Shown here piece after piece: positions 1 through 5,530 of a stretch of DNA of 6,329 bases. Source of the DNA: a candidate division FCPU426 bacterium (GTDB taxonomy: Bacteria > Oederibacteriota > PGYV01 > Palsa-1178); assembly GCA_003167475.1 (NCBI GenBank), contig PMTB01000187.1, positions 1 to 6,329 on the forward strand. The letters run 5' to 3'. The first letter of the stretch is position 1, and the number at the start of each line of letters is the position of its first letter. A model generated the notes under the pieces. The model was not told the DNA's origin and searched no databases. It worked only from the letters and a program-made list of their open reading frames with translations. The position numbers were made by a program, and so were the translations under genes.

Positions 1-469
1 TATAAAGCCCCACCTTGCGGGTTTTAACCTGAAGTTGATACTTGAGCCGGGGCGGTTCATCATAGGCAACGCGGGCGCGCTTGTTACAACAATCACTTAC
101 AACAAAAAAGGAAGGGCCAAAAACTTCCTGATAGTTGACGCGGGCATGAACGACCTTATCAGGCCGGCGCTTTACGGTTCATATCACAAGATAATACCGG
201 TAAACGTAAAAAAAGAATCAAAGCTTGAAGTGTGCGACATAGTCGGCCCGATATGTGAAAGCGCTGATTTCCTGGGAAAGGACAGGCATCTGCCAAAGAT
301 GGAGAACGGGGAACTGCTTTGCGTGCGCTCGGCGGGCGCATACGGCATGGCCATGGCGTCAAACTACAACTCGAGGCCGCGCGCGGCAGAGGTCATGGTG
401 GACGGTACGAAACATTACCTGATAAGGGAAAGAGAAACGTACGGGGACCTCGTAAGTAAAGAGAAATAA
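1..469 (+). CDS. lysA: Diaminopimelate decarboxylase, C-terminal part (5' end outside window)
   Basis: PLP-dependent (fold type III) enzyme that decarboxylates meso-diaminopimelate to L-lysine, the last step of lysine synthesis, in the cytoplasm. The reading frame is open from base 2, so about 155 C-terminal codons of a protein usually near 420 residues are present; the internal TTG/ATG codons near base 35 are not the start. Family motifs seen in order: EPGRFIIGNAG at the entry to the C-terminal beta-barrel, FLIVDAGMNDLIRPALY, the CESADF motif whose Cys (codon 254-256) and Glu belong to the active site formed across the dimer, and GAYGMAMASNYNSRPR, whose Tyr (codon 365-367) contacts PLP and substrate. 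The gene stops with TAA, and dapF follows after 33 bp, so co-transcription is likely. The product call is very secure; only the N-terminal PLP-lysine half is unseen. Confidence 0.96.
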   Translation, partial: IKPHLAGFNLKLILEPGRFIIGNAGALVTTITYNKKGRAKNFLIVDAGMNDLIRPALYGSYHKIIPVNVKKESKLEVCDIVGPICESADFLGKDRHLPKMENGELLCVRSAGAYGMAMASNYNSRPRAAEVMVDGTKHYLIRERETYGDLVSKEK

Positions 470-502
470 GAGACTTTCTGCACCTAAAATTGGAGAAAAG
501 AT

Positions 503-1336
503 ATGGCTAAAAACAACGGGTTAAAGTTCACAAAGATGAGCGGTAACGGAAATGATTTTATCCTTATGGATAATTACGACGGTAAAATAAAACTTTCCGC
601 GAAACAGATAGAGGCGTTATGCTCGCCCAAGTTCAGCATAGGGGCTGACGGGCTTATATTGCTTGAAAAGGGGCCAAAGGGCCATGATTTTTATATGAAG
701 TTCTATAACAATGACGGCAAGGAAGCCGAGATGTGCGGCAATGGCGGAAGGTGTATCGCCAGGTTTGCATTTTTAAACGGCCGGGCCAGGGCCAAACTGT
801 CTTTCATGGCAAAGGACGGCGCGCACGAGGCTGAAATAAAAAAGAACGGCGAAGTAAAACTTAGGATGATAGACCCTTTTGATTACAAAAAAGAGGTTAA
901 GATACGCTTAAGCGGCAGCGAGGTAAAGGGCGCGTTTATAAATACCGGAGTGCCGCATTTTGTCATAGAAGTTAAGGACCTTGCGGCTGTCAGGGTGAAA
1001 CATACGGGCAAAGAGATCAGGTTCCACAACAGCTTTGCGCCAAAGGGCACTAACGTCAATTTCATAGAAAAGAAAGCGGATGATGCTTATGATATACGTA
1101 CCTATGAACGCGGCGTTGAGGACGAGACATACGCCTGCGGCACCGGAGCGACAGCGGCCGGGATAGCGCTTTATCTCTCCGGCAAGGCAAATTCGCCCGT
1201 TTCTTTCAATACAAAGGGCGGTCTTTTAAAGGTTTATTTTGAAGAAGTGAACAAAAAAATCACAAATGTGCATCTCGAAGGCAACGCAAGGGTGGTCGCT
1301 TCCGGAGAGGTTGGGGAAGACGCTTTTAAGTTCTAA
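503..1336 (+). CDS. dapF: Diaminopimelate epimerase
   Basis: Cofactor-independent two-base racemase that converts LL-diaminopimelate to meso-diaminopimelate, the precursor of both lysine and peptidoglycan cross-links. At 277 aa it is the normal family length. Near the N-terminus is MSGNGNDFI (residues 12-20), then GADGLI (47-52). The first catalytic cysteine is Cys78 in EMCGNGGRC; the second is Cys212 in YACGTGA. The substrate-contacting segments GVPHFV (149-154), GTNVNF (182-187) and RTYERGVEDET (199-209) are all present. The ATG at 503 is preceded by GGAG at 492-495 with 7-nt spacing, which supports this start. It lies 33 bp after lysA. Its Ile codons are 12 ATA, 4 ATC and no ATT, and 7 of 11 Arg codons are AGG. 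Nothing is missing or truncated. Confidence 0.98.
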   Translation: MAKNNGLKFTKMSGNGNDFILMDNYDGKIKLSAKQIEALCSPKFSIGADGLILLEKGPKGHDFYMKFYNNDGKEAEMCGNGGRCIARFAFLNGRARAKLSFMAKDGAHEAEIKKNGEVKLRMIDPFDYKKEVKIRLSGSEVKGAFINTGVPHFVIEVKDLAAVRVKHTGKEIRFHNSFAPKGTNVNFIEKKADDAYDIRTYERGVEDETYACGTGATAAGIALYLSGKANSPVSFNTKGGLLKVYFEEVNKKITNVHLEGNARVVASGEVGEDAFKF

Positions 1337-1341
1337 AGGAT

Positions 1342-1436
1342 TGTTCTTTGTTCTGGGTTCTATGTTCTGTGTTGGCCGCAGAACACAGAACAGAGAACAC
1401 AGAACACAGAACAGAAACGAAGAATATAGAACAAAA
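1342..1436. repeat. Heptamer tandem array folded into a 32-bp imperfect inverted repeat (dapF-dapA gap)
   Basis: The 116-bp gap between dapF and dapA is almost filled by 7-bp units. The left half reads TGTTCTT, TGTTCTG, GGTTCTA, TGTTCTG, TGTTGGC from 1342. The right half is the complementary word: AACACAG, AACAGAG, AACACAG, AACACAG starting at 1382, 1389, 1396 and 1403, then degenerate copies AACAGA (1410), AACGAAG (1416), AATATAG (1423) and AACAAAA (1430). The two halves form an inverted repeat, 1342-1373 against 1382-1413, with 29 of 32 positions matching around the 8-nt loop GGCCGCAG. RNA from this stretch would form a long hairpin ending about 27 nt upstream of the dapA ribosome binding site. 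There is no U-run after the stem, so it does not look like an intrinsic terminator. The repeat is seen directly; any function is unknown. Confidence 0.9.
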
Positions 1437-1440
1437 ACAT

Positions 1441-1445
1441 GGAGG
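1441..1445 (+). promoter_or_regulatory. Ribosome binding site that fixes the dapA start
   Basis: GGAGG sits 7 nt before the ATG at 1453. The reading frame is open further upstream to an ATG at 1358 region and beyond, but that extension is only translated AACACAG repeat, so this site decides the start. The motif lies in ATGGAGG, the same 7-mer found before dapB. Confidence 0.85.
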
Positions 1446-1452
1446 AAAAAAC

Positions 1453-2331
1453 ATGTTCCAGGGTTCTTATGTGGCGATAGTAACACCTTTTAGAAACGGA
1501 AAAATCGATGAAGCGGCATATAAAAATCTTATTGAAATGCACGCAGCCGCCGGGACTGACGGCATTGTGCCCGCAGGAACCACGGGCGAATCGCCGACAT
1601 TGACCCCGGAAGAAAACGAACAGCTTGTAGATATGACCGTCAAGTTCGTAAAAGGCAGGATGAAAGTCATGGCGGGTACGGGCTCAAATTCCACGGCCGA
1701 GGCGATAGAATACACGCAGGCCGCAGAGAAGTCCGGCGCTGACGCGGCTTTGGTTGTGAACCCGTATTACAACAAGCCCACGCAAAAAGGTTTATACGAG
1801 CATTTCAAGGCTGTGGCGCAGTCCGTAAAAATACCGGTGATTGTTTATAACATACTCGGCAGGACAGGCGTTAATGTCTCCACCCCGGTACTTGCCAGGC
1901 TCGCAAAAGAGATCCCGAATATTAAAGGGGTAAAGGAAGCCAGCGGCGATCTGGCGCAGATGAGCGAAGTTATAGAACAGTGCGGGCCGGATTTCGACGT
2001 ACTCTCCGGCGATGACGCGCTGACACTCCCGCTTATGTCCATAGGCGGCAAGGGAGTCATTTCGGTTGTAGCTAATTTCATCCCGAAGGATGTCAAGGAT
2101 ATGATAACCGCCTTTAATAAGGGCGACATGAAGACGGCTCAGGCAATGCATCACAGGATGTTCCCGCTGGTCAAGGCGATGTTCGTGGAAACAAATCCGA
2201 TCCCGGTCAAGGCTGCGTGCGCCATACTCGGGCTTATATCCCCGGATATAAGGCTGCCCATGACACAGCCCGACGCTGAGAACCTCGATAAAATAAAAAA
2301 AGCCTTGAAGGAATACGGGCTGAAAGTATAG
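1453..2331 (+). CDS. dapA: 4-hydroxy-tetrahydrodipicolinate synthase
   Basis: Class I aldolase-type (beta/alpha)8-barrel enzyme that condenses pyruvate with aspartate 4-semialdehyde, the first committed step of DAP/lysine synthesis. With the ATG at 1453 the protein is 292 aa, the usual family length, and begins MFQGSYVAIVTPF as DapA proteins do. The 35-residue upstream extension of the frame is repeat-derived and rejected. Active-site residues: Thr43-Thr44 in GTTGE, Tyr106 in NPYYNKP, Tyr132 and Arg137 in YNILGRTG, and the Schiff-base lysine Lys161 in GVKEASGD, matching the E. coli arrangement. One oddity is Leu135 where most family members have proline (YN-x-P-G/S-RTG); the codon is CTC, one transition from CCC. 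The gene lies between two repeat-filled gaps, 116 bp after dapF and 102 bp before dapB. Lysine feedback control cannot be judged from sequence alone. Confidence 0.97.
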   Translation: MFQGSYVAIVTPFRNGKIDEAAYKNLIEMHAAAGTDGIVPAGTTGESPTLTPEENEQLVDMTVKFVKGRMKVMAGTGSNSTAEAIEYTQAAEKSGADAALVVNPYYNKPTQKGLYEHFKAVAQSVKIPVIVYNILGRTGVNVSTPVLARLAKEIPNIKGVKEASGDLAQMSEVIEQCGPDFDVLSGDDALTLPLMSIGGKGVISVVANFIPKDVKDMITAFNKGDMKTAQAMHHRMFPLVKAMFVETNPIPVKAACAILGLISPDIRLPMTQPDAENLDKIKKALKEYGLKV

Positions 2332-2344
2332 CGGTACCGGGTAA

Positions 2345-2372
2345 AATTACTAATTACAAATTACTAATTAAA
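2345..2372. repeat. AATTNNN heptamer tandem repeat (dapA-dapB gap)
   Basis: Four consecutive 7-bp units, AATTACT, AATTACA, AATTACT and AATTAAA, start at 2345, 2352, 2359 and 2366. They lie 13 bp after the dapA stop. A TTAAACC word at 2368-2374 recurs at 2396-2402, exactly 28 bp (four heptads) later. The same AATT-every-7-bp phasing appears in the gap before the FAH gene. The rest of the 102-bp gap (2373-2422) is AT-rich, with no clear promoter or terminator. Confidence 0.85.
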
Positions 2373-2422
2373 CCTGTTAAAAATAATAATAACATTTAAA
2401 CCAAATACAAATGTCATAAAAT

Positions 2423-2427
2423 GGAGG
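2423..2427 (+). promoter_or_regulatory. Ribosome binding site that fixes the dapB start
   Basis: GGAGG lies 6 nt before the ATG at 2434. The in-frame GTG at 2428 abuts the GGAGG directly with no spacer, so it cannot be the start served by this site. The motif again occurs inside ATGGAGG. Confidence 0.85.
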
Positions 2428-2433
2428 GTGCGC

Positions 2434-3216
2434 ATGGTCAGGATCGGGATTTCCGGGGCTGCAGGACGTATGGGCAACGCTTTGATATCTGTCGCGGCAC
2501 AGGACACTGTGAATTACAAGATAGGGCTGCTTTTGGAAGCCAAAGGAAACAGCACAATCGGGGCCAGCATTGGCGGCTTTACCATAACGGATGACCTTAA
2601 AAAAAGCATATCCAGCATGGATGTATTCATAGATTTTACAACCCCGGCCGCGACAATGAAACATCTCACGGAGCTGATAGACGCAAAAAAACCAATGGTA
2701 ATAGGCACCACCGGATTTAACCCTGACGAGATATTTGAGATCGAACTCGCGGCAAAGCGGATTCCCATAGTCATGTCATCAAATTACAGCGTCGGGGTGA
2801 ATGTCATGTGGAAGATACTTAAGGAAGCCACAAAGGCCCTAAAAGAGGATTATGACATAGACATAATCGAAGAGCATCACAGGATGAAAAAGGACGCGCC
2901 TTCGGGAACTGCCATTACAACGGCCGAAGTGATACTCAGGGAAAAAGGGCTCGACCCCAAATCAAACATGGTGTTCGGCCGCGACGGCAGGAACAACGAG
3001 CGTAACCGCGACCAGATAGGCGTTTTCGCAGTCCGGGCCGGCGGAATAGTCGGGGAACACAGGGTCATATTCGGTTCCATGGGCGACAAGCTGGAAATAT
3101 CGCACACGGCTATTTCCAGGGACACTTTGGCAATGGGCGCTTTGAAAGCGGCGAAGTTTCTTATGGGAAAGCCGGTTGGATTGTACTCGATGGCGGATGT
3201 TTTGGGATTGAATTAA
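2434..3216 (+). CDS. dapB: 4-hydroxy-tetrahydrodipicolinate reductase
   Basis: NAD(P)H-dependent reductase that turns hydroxytetrahydrodipicolinate into tetrahydrodipicolinate, the branch intermediate used here by DapL. Starting at the ATG at 2434 gives 260 aa, normal for the family; an in-frame GTG two codons earlier is rejected on ribosome-binding-site spacing. The N-terminal Rossmann fold opens with IGISGAAGRMG (residues 4-14), followed by FIDFTTP (65-71) and the GTTGF dinucleotide-site motif (91-95). SSNYSVGVNV (115-124) leads into the catalytic/substrate domain, whose signature EEHHRMKKDAPSGTA (146-160) holds the catalytic His148/His149 and Lys152. The C-terminal part contains RAGGIVGEH and SHTAISRDTLAMGA, the usual tetramerisation and substrate region. 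It is separated from dapA by a heptamer-repeat gap and from the next gene by a composite palindromic element. Confidence 0.97.
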   Translation: MVRIGISGAAGRMGNALISVAAQDTVNYKIGLLLEAKGNSTIGASIGGFTITDDLKKSISSMDVFIDFTTPAATMKHLTELIDAKKPMVIGTTGFNPDEIFEIELAAKRIPIVMSSNYSVGVNVMWKILKEATKALKEDYDIDIIEEHHRMKKDAPSGTAITTAEVILREKGLDPKSNMVFGRDGRNNERNRDQIGVFAVRAGGIVGEHRVIFGSMGDKLEISHTAISRDTLAMGALKAAKFLMGKPVGLYSMADVLGLN

Positions 3217-3265
3217 GGCTTTAGGACAATTGAGAATTAAAAATTCAAAATTAAAAATTATCGTC

Positions 3266-3297
3266 TATTGTTGCGAGCCTTAAGGCTCGCAACAATA
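3266..3297. repeat. 32-bp perfect palindrome
   Basis: The half-site TATTGTTGCGAGCCTT is followed immediately by its exact reverse complement, so there is no spacer. As RNA it would form a strong hairpin with a GCGAGCC/GGCTCGC core. It is followed by TATTATAAT rather than a U-run, so it is not a classic intrinsic terminator. It could act as a transcript-end stabiliser, a protein-binding palindrome or the core of a repetitive palindromic element. Confidence 0.85.
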
Positions 3298-3318
3298 TTA
3301 TAATAGGTCGCAAACTTG

Positions 3319-3344
3319 TCCGCCGGAGCTTTAGCGGAGGCGGA
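3319..3344. repeat. GC-rich hairpin
   Basis: TCCGCC at 3319-3324 pairs with GGCGGA at 3339-3344. Inside, after a 3x3 internal mismatch, GCT pairs with AGC. The high GC stands out against the AT-rich flanks and supports the idea of a distinct inserted element. Confidence 0.65.
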
Positions 3345-3401
3345 AGCGACACCTTAATTTTGAATTCTAAATTTTGAATTTTTAATTAAATCGGAGAACA
3401 C

Positions 3402-4163
3402 ATGATAAAATTTGTAAGGTATTCCATCCAGGAAAGCCCGCCGCAGTGGGGTATTATGAACAATGACGGCAATATCACCGATATAGAAGGCGATATTTAT
3501 ACCCAGTATAAGGTTATGCCCAATGTCATAGATATTTCGCTTGTACGCATACTGCCGCCAACGGAACCTTCCAAGATCATCTGCGTCGGCCTTAATTACA
3601 GCGACCACACGAAGGAAATGAAGTCCGAGAAACCCGACGAACCGGTCATATTTCTCAAACCGCCGAGCGCCGTTATAGGTCATAATGATGAGATAATATA
3701 TCCGGAAATGGCATCGCGCGTGGATTACGAGGCGGAGCTGGCAATAGTCATGAAAAACACGGTGAAAGACATATCCGAAGAAGAGGTCGATATGCACATT
3801 CTCGGTTACACCTGTTTAAACGACGTGACGGCCCGCGACCTGCAGAAAAAAGACGGGCAGTGGACCCGGGCCAAATCATTTGATACTTTCGCTCCGTTCG
3901 GGCCGTACATTGTCAGGGACATCAACCCGGACAAACAGGACGTGAAGTTGTATTTGAACGGCGCTTTGATGCAGGATTCGAACACTTCGAAGTTCATATT
4001 CAAGACAAAAAAGCTGGTTAGTTTCATATCGAAGATAATGACTTTGAACCGCGGAGATGTGATATCAACCGGCACTCCCGCGGGAGTAGGCCCCATGAAA
4101 CGCGGTGATAAAGTGGAAGTAGAGATAGGGGAAATTGGAAGGCTTGTTAATTTTGTGAGATGA
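3402..4163 (+). CDS. Fumarylacetoacetate hydrolase (FAH) family protein
   Basis: Metal-dependent 2-oxo-acid enzyme of the FAH superfamily (fumarylacetoacetate hydrolase C-terminal fold). The family includes acylpyruvases, oxaloacetate tautomerases/decarboxylases and homoprotocatechuate-pathway hydratase/isomerases; the exact substrate cannot be read from sequence. The 253-aa protein has the two-part layout of the stand-alone YcgM/FAHD1-like group: a short N-terminal region, then KIICVGLNYSDH (58-69, His69), FLKPPSAVIGHNDEI (84-98), VDYEAELAIV (107-116), LNDVTARDLQ (139-148), TRAKSFDTFAPFGP (155-168) and ISTGTPAGVGPM near the C-terminus. Glu110, Glu112 and Asp141 are the expected divalent-metal ligands, and Lys158 matches the conserved active-site lysine. 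The ATG at 3402 has GGAG 5 nt upstream (3393-3396). The gene sits between dapB and dapL, bounded by repeat-rich gaps on both sides, so its membership of the same transcript is uncertain. It is not a known step of DAP synthesis. Confidence 0.9.
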   Translation: MIKFVRYSIQESPPQWGIMNNDGNITDIEGDIYTQYKVMPNVIDISLVRILPPTEPSKIICVGLNYSDHTKEMKSEKPDEPVIFLKPPSAVIGHNDEIIYPEMASRVDYEAELAIVMKNTVKDISEEEVDMHILGYTCLNDVTARDLQKKDGQWTRAKSFDTFAPFGPYIVRDINPDKQDVKLYLNGALMQDSNTSKFIFKTKKLVSFISKIMTLNRGDVISTGTPAGVGPMKRGDKVEVEIGEIGRLVNFVR

Positions 4164-4171
4164 TTTTTCGT

Positions 4172-4336
4172 TAAGTTTTTAAGCCAAAAGCCAAAAGACA
4201 AAAGTTAAGTATTTAAGGGTTTAAGTTTTTAAGGAAAACAAAGCACCATGTTTTTTGTGCTTGATTTACTTGTACTACCTTGTTTTACCTTGCACTACCT
4301 TTACTTTTGTCTTTTGGCTTTTGGCTTAAAAACTTA
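4172..4336. repeat. Perfect 34-bp inverted repeat with CCAAAAG heptads (FAH-dapL gap)
   Basis: The arm 4172-4205 is the exact reverse complement of 4303-4336; the arms enclose 97 bp. Each arm carries 7-bp units: CCAAAAG at 4184 and 4191, then ACAAAAG at 4198. The left arm continues into 8-bp units ending in TTTAAG (TATTTAAG, GGTTTAAG and TTTTTAAG from 4210, 4218 and 4226). A small hairpin (AAGCAC 4241-4246 with GTGCTT 4257-4262) and a three-copy decamer lie inside. The element occupies most of the 208-bp gap and ends about 25 bp before the dapL ribosome binding site (GGAGG, 4361-4365). It has no U-tract and no coding capacity. Perfect arms of this length suggest recent formation or active maintenance. 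Confidence 0.88.
4272..4301. repeat. Three-copy decamer tandem repeat
   Basis: Three adjacent 10-bp units, GTACTACCTT, GTTTTACCTT and GCACTACCTT, share the pattern GNNNTACCTT. They lie inside the long inverted repeat before dapL, on the loop side of its right arm. No function is recognisable. Confidence 0.7.
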
Positions 4337-4371
4337 GACGCAGAAATTTTAAATTTAAACGGAGGTTTTTT

Positions 4372-5526
4372 ATGGATGTCAACTACAGGGTAAAAGCCTT
4401 ACCGCCTTATGTTTTTGTGGAACTTGATAAAAAGAAAAAGGCCGCCAGGGCCGCAGGCAGGGATATTCTCGACCTTGGGATCGGCGATCCGGACAGGCCC
4501 ACGCCTCTGCGAATCATAGATAATTTCAGGGAAGCTGTCGGAAAAGCCTCAAATCATCAGTACCCGATAGGCAGAGGAAGCATGGTTTTCAAACAAGCCG
4601 TAATGAAATGGATGGAAAAGAGATTTGATGTCGGTATAACGGACAAGGAAGTCATGTGCTTAATAGGGGCGAAAGACGGCATAACGCACCTTCCGTTGGC
4701 ATTCCTAAATCCCGGCGATATAGTGCTGATACCCGACCCCGGATATCCCGGATATACTTCCGGTACCATCCTTGCCGGCGGAGTGCCTCTTACCATGCCG
4801 TTAAAAAAGGAAAATAATTTTCTTCCGGACCTTAAGTCCATCCCCGAAGATGTTTACAAACTGGCCAAGATAATGTGGCTGAATTACCCGAATAACCCCA
4901 CCTCGGCCATGGCCGGATATGAGTTCTATGAAGAAGCGCTTTCTTATGCGGAAAAATATGACTTTATGATAGCCCAAGACGCGCCTTACTCGGAGATCTA
5001 TTTCAATTCAAAGCCGATATCCATGCTGCAGATAAAGGGCGCCAAGGACCACGTTATAGAGTTTTACTCTATGTCAAAAACATATAATATGACGGGCTGG
5101 AGATGCGGGTTTGCCGTAGGCGGTGAAAAATACATAAACGGGCTTGGCACGGTCAAAGAAAATATGGATTCCGGCACTTTTACGGCGATACAGGAAACCG
5201 CTGCCTGGACGCTTTTGAACTGCGATGAGGAAGCCGGGCAGATAAGAGCCCTTTACAGCAGGCGCGCCCGGGCTTTCACAAAAGGCCTAAGGACAATTGG
5301 GTATGAGGTTTTGGAGCCCCAGTCAACCATTTATCTATGGGTAAAAGTGCCCGGCAATATGAAATCCATGGAATTCTGCACCAGGGTACTTGAGGAAGCC
5401 GATATAGTGGTGACTCCCGGAATAGGCTTTGGGCAGGCAGGCGACGGATACTTCAGGATAGCGCTTACTGTCGAAGAGGAACTTATCTCAAAAGCGCTTG
5501 ACAGGCTCAAAAAGGTAAAATTTTAA
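4372..5526 (+). CDS. dapL: LL-diaminopimelate aminotransferase
   Basis: PLP-dependent fold-type I aminotransferase that converts tetrahydrodipicolinate and glutamate directly to LL-diaminopimelate, bypassing the succinyl or acetyl intermediates made by DapD/DapC/DapE. The protein is 384 aa, typical of the bacterial DapL group. Diagnostic segments: LDLGIGDPDRPTP (33-45), HQYPIGRGS (62-70), LIGAKDGITHLP (97-108), PDPGYPGY (121-128), YPNNPTSAMA (172-181) and QDAPYSEIYF (202-211). SMSKTYNMTGWRCG contains the PLP-binding Lys236, and MDSGTF follows. Asn175, Asp203 and Tyr206 contact the cofactor, and Arg362 in GYFRIALT should bind the substrate carboxylate. The DPDRPTP and SKTYNMTGWR motifs, together with the neighbouring dapA, dapB and dapF, separate it from general aspartate or alanine aminotransferases. 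GGAGG at 4361-4365, 6 nt upstream, supports the ATG at 4372. folK follows after only 4 bp. Confidence 0.94.
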   Translation: MDVNYRVKALPPYVFVELDKKKKAARAAGRDILDLGIGDPDRPTPLRIIDNFREAVGKASNHQYPIGRGSMVFKQAVMKWMEKRFDVGITDKEVMCLIGAKDGITHLPLAFLNPGDIVLIPDPGYPGYTSGTILAGGVPLTMPLKKENNFLPDLKSIPEDVYKLAKIMWLNYPNNPTSAMAGYEFYEEALSYAEKYDFMIAQDAPYSEIYFNSKPISMLQIKGAKDHVIEFYSMSKTYNMTGWRCGFAVGGEKYINGLGTVKENMDSGTFTAIQETAAWTLLNCDEEAGQIRALYSRRARAFTKGLRTIGYEVLEPQSTIYLWVKVPGNMKSMEFCTRVLEEADIVVTPGIGFGQAGDGYFRIALTVEEELISKALDRLKKVKF

Positions 5527-5530
5527 GGGC

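Larger units (their letters stand above)
3228..3390. repeat. Composite inverted-repeat element with AATTNNN heptad ends (dapB-FAH gap)
   Basis: Both ends are AATT-phased heptads. On the left, AATT starts at 3228, 3235, 3242, 3249 and 3256; on the right at 3356, 3363, 3370, 3377 and 3384. The ends form an inverted repeat in which 3235-3252 is the exact reverse complement of 3370-3387 (18 bp). Enclosed are a 32-bp perfect palindrome (3266-3297) and a GC-rich hairpin (3319-3344), the latter framed by GTCGC (3307-3311) and GCGAC (3346-3350). The 163-bp unit with terminal inverted repeats resembles a small non-autonomous mobile or REP-like element. It has no coding capacity, and no target-site duplication could be assigned with confidence. 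It fills nearly the whole 185-bp gap. Confidence 0.75.

Noticed and set aside
1348..1452. N-terminal extension of dapA (35 extra codons)
   Set aside because: The extension is translated AACACAG-type repeat (Glu/His/Arg/Thr-rich), the protein from 1453 already matches the family start and length, and GGAGG is correctly spaced for 1453.
1226..1486. Minus-strand and alternative-frame open frames across dapF-dapA and inside the other genes
   Set aside because: They overlap securely identified genes, have low-complexity or atypical translations, and lack ribosome binding sites.
2332..2339. CGGTACCG palindrome after dapA
   Set aside because: Only 8 bp, no loop or T-run; chance is sufficient.
2421..2427. 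ATGGAGG before dapA and dapB as the start of a leader peptide
   Set aside because: The out-of-frame reading frames it opens differ in length and sequence, and the motif is explained by the ribosome binding site.
2428..2430. GTG start for dapB two codons upstream
   Set aside because: It directly abuts the GGAGG with no spacer; the ATG at 2434 has 6-nt spacing and gives the usual DapB N-terminus.
3266..3297. Intrinsic terminator after dapB
   Set aside because: The stem is strong but is not followed by a run of T.
3299..3304. TATAAT as a -10 promoter box for the FAH gene
   Set aside because: No acceptable -35 hexamer lies 16-18 bp upstream, and the word falls at the edge of the 32-bp palindrome in AT-rich DNA.
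4241..4262. Terminator hairpin after the FAH gene
   Set aside because: The T-run is in the loop, not after the 6-bp stem.
1342..4336. CRISPR array
   Set aside because: The repeated units are 7-10 bp without regular 30-40-bp spacers, and no cas gene is present.
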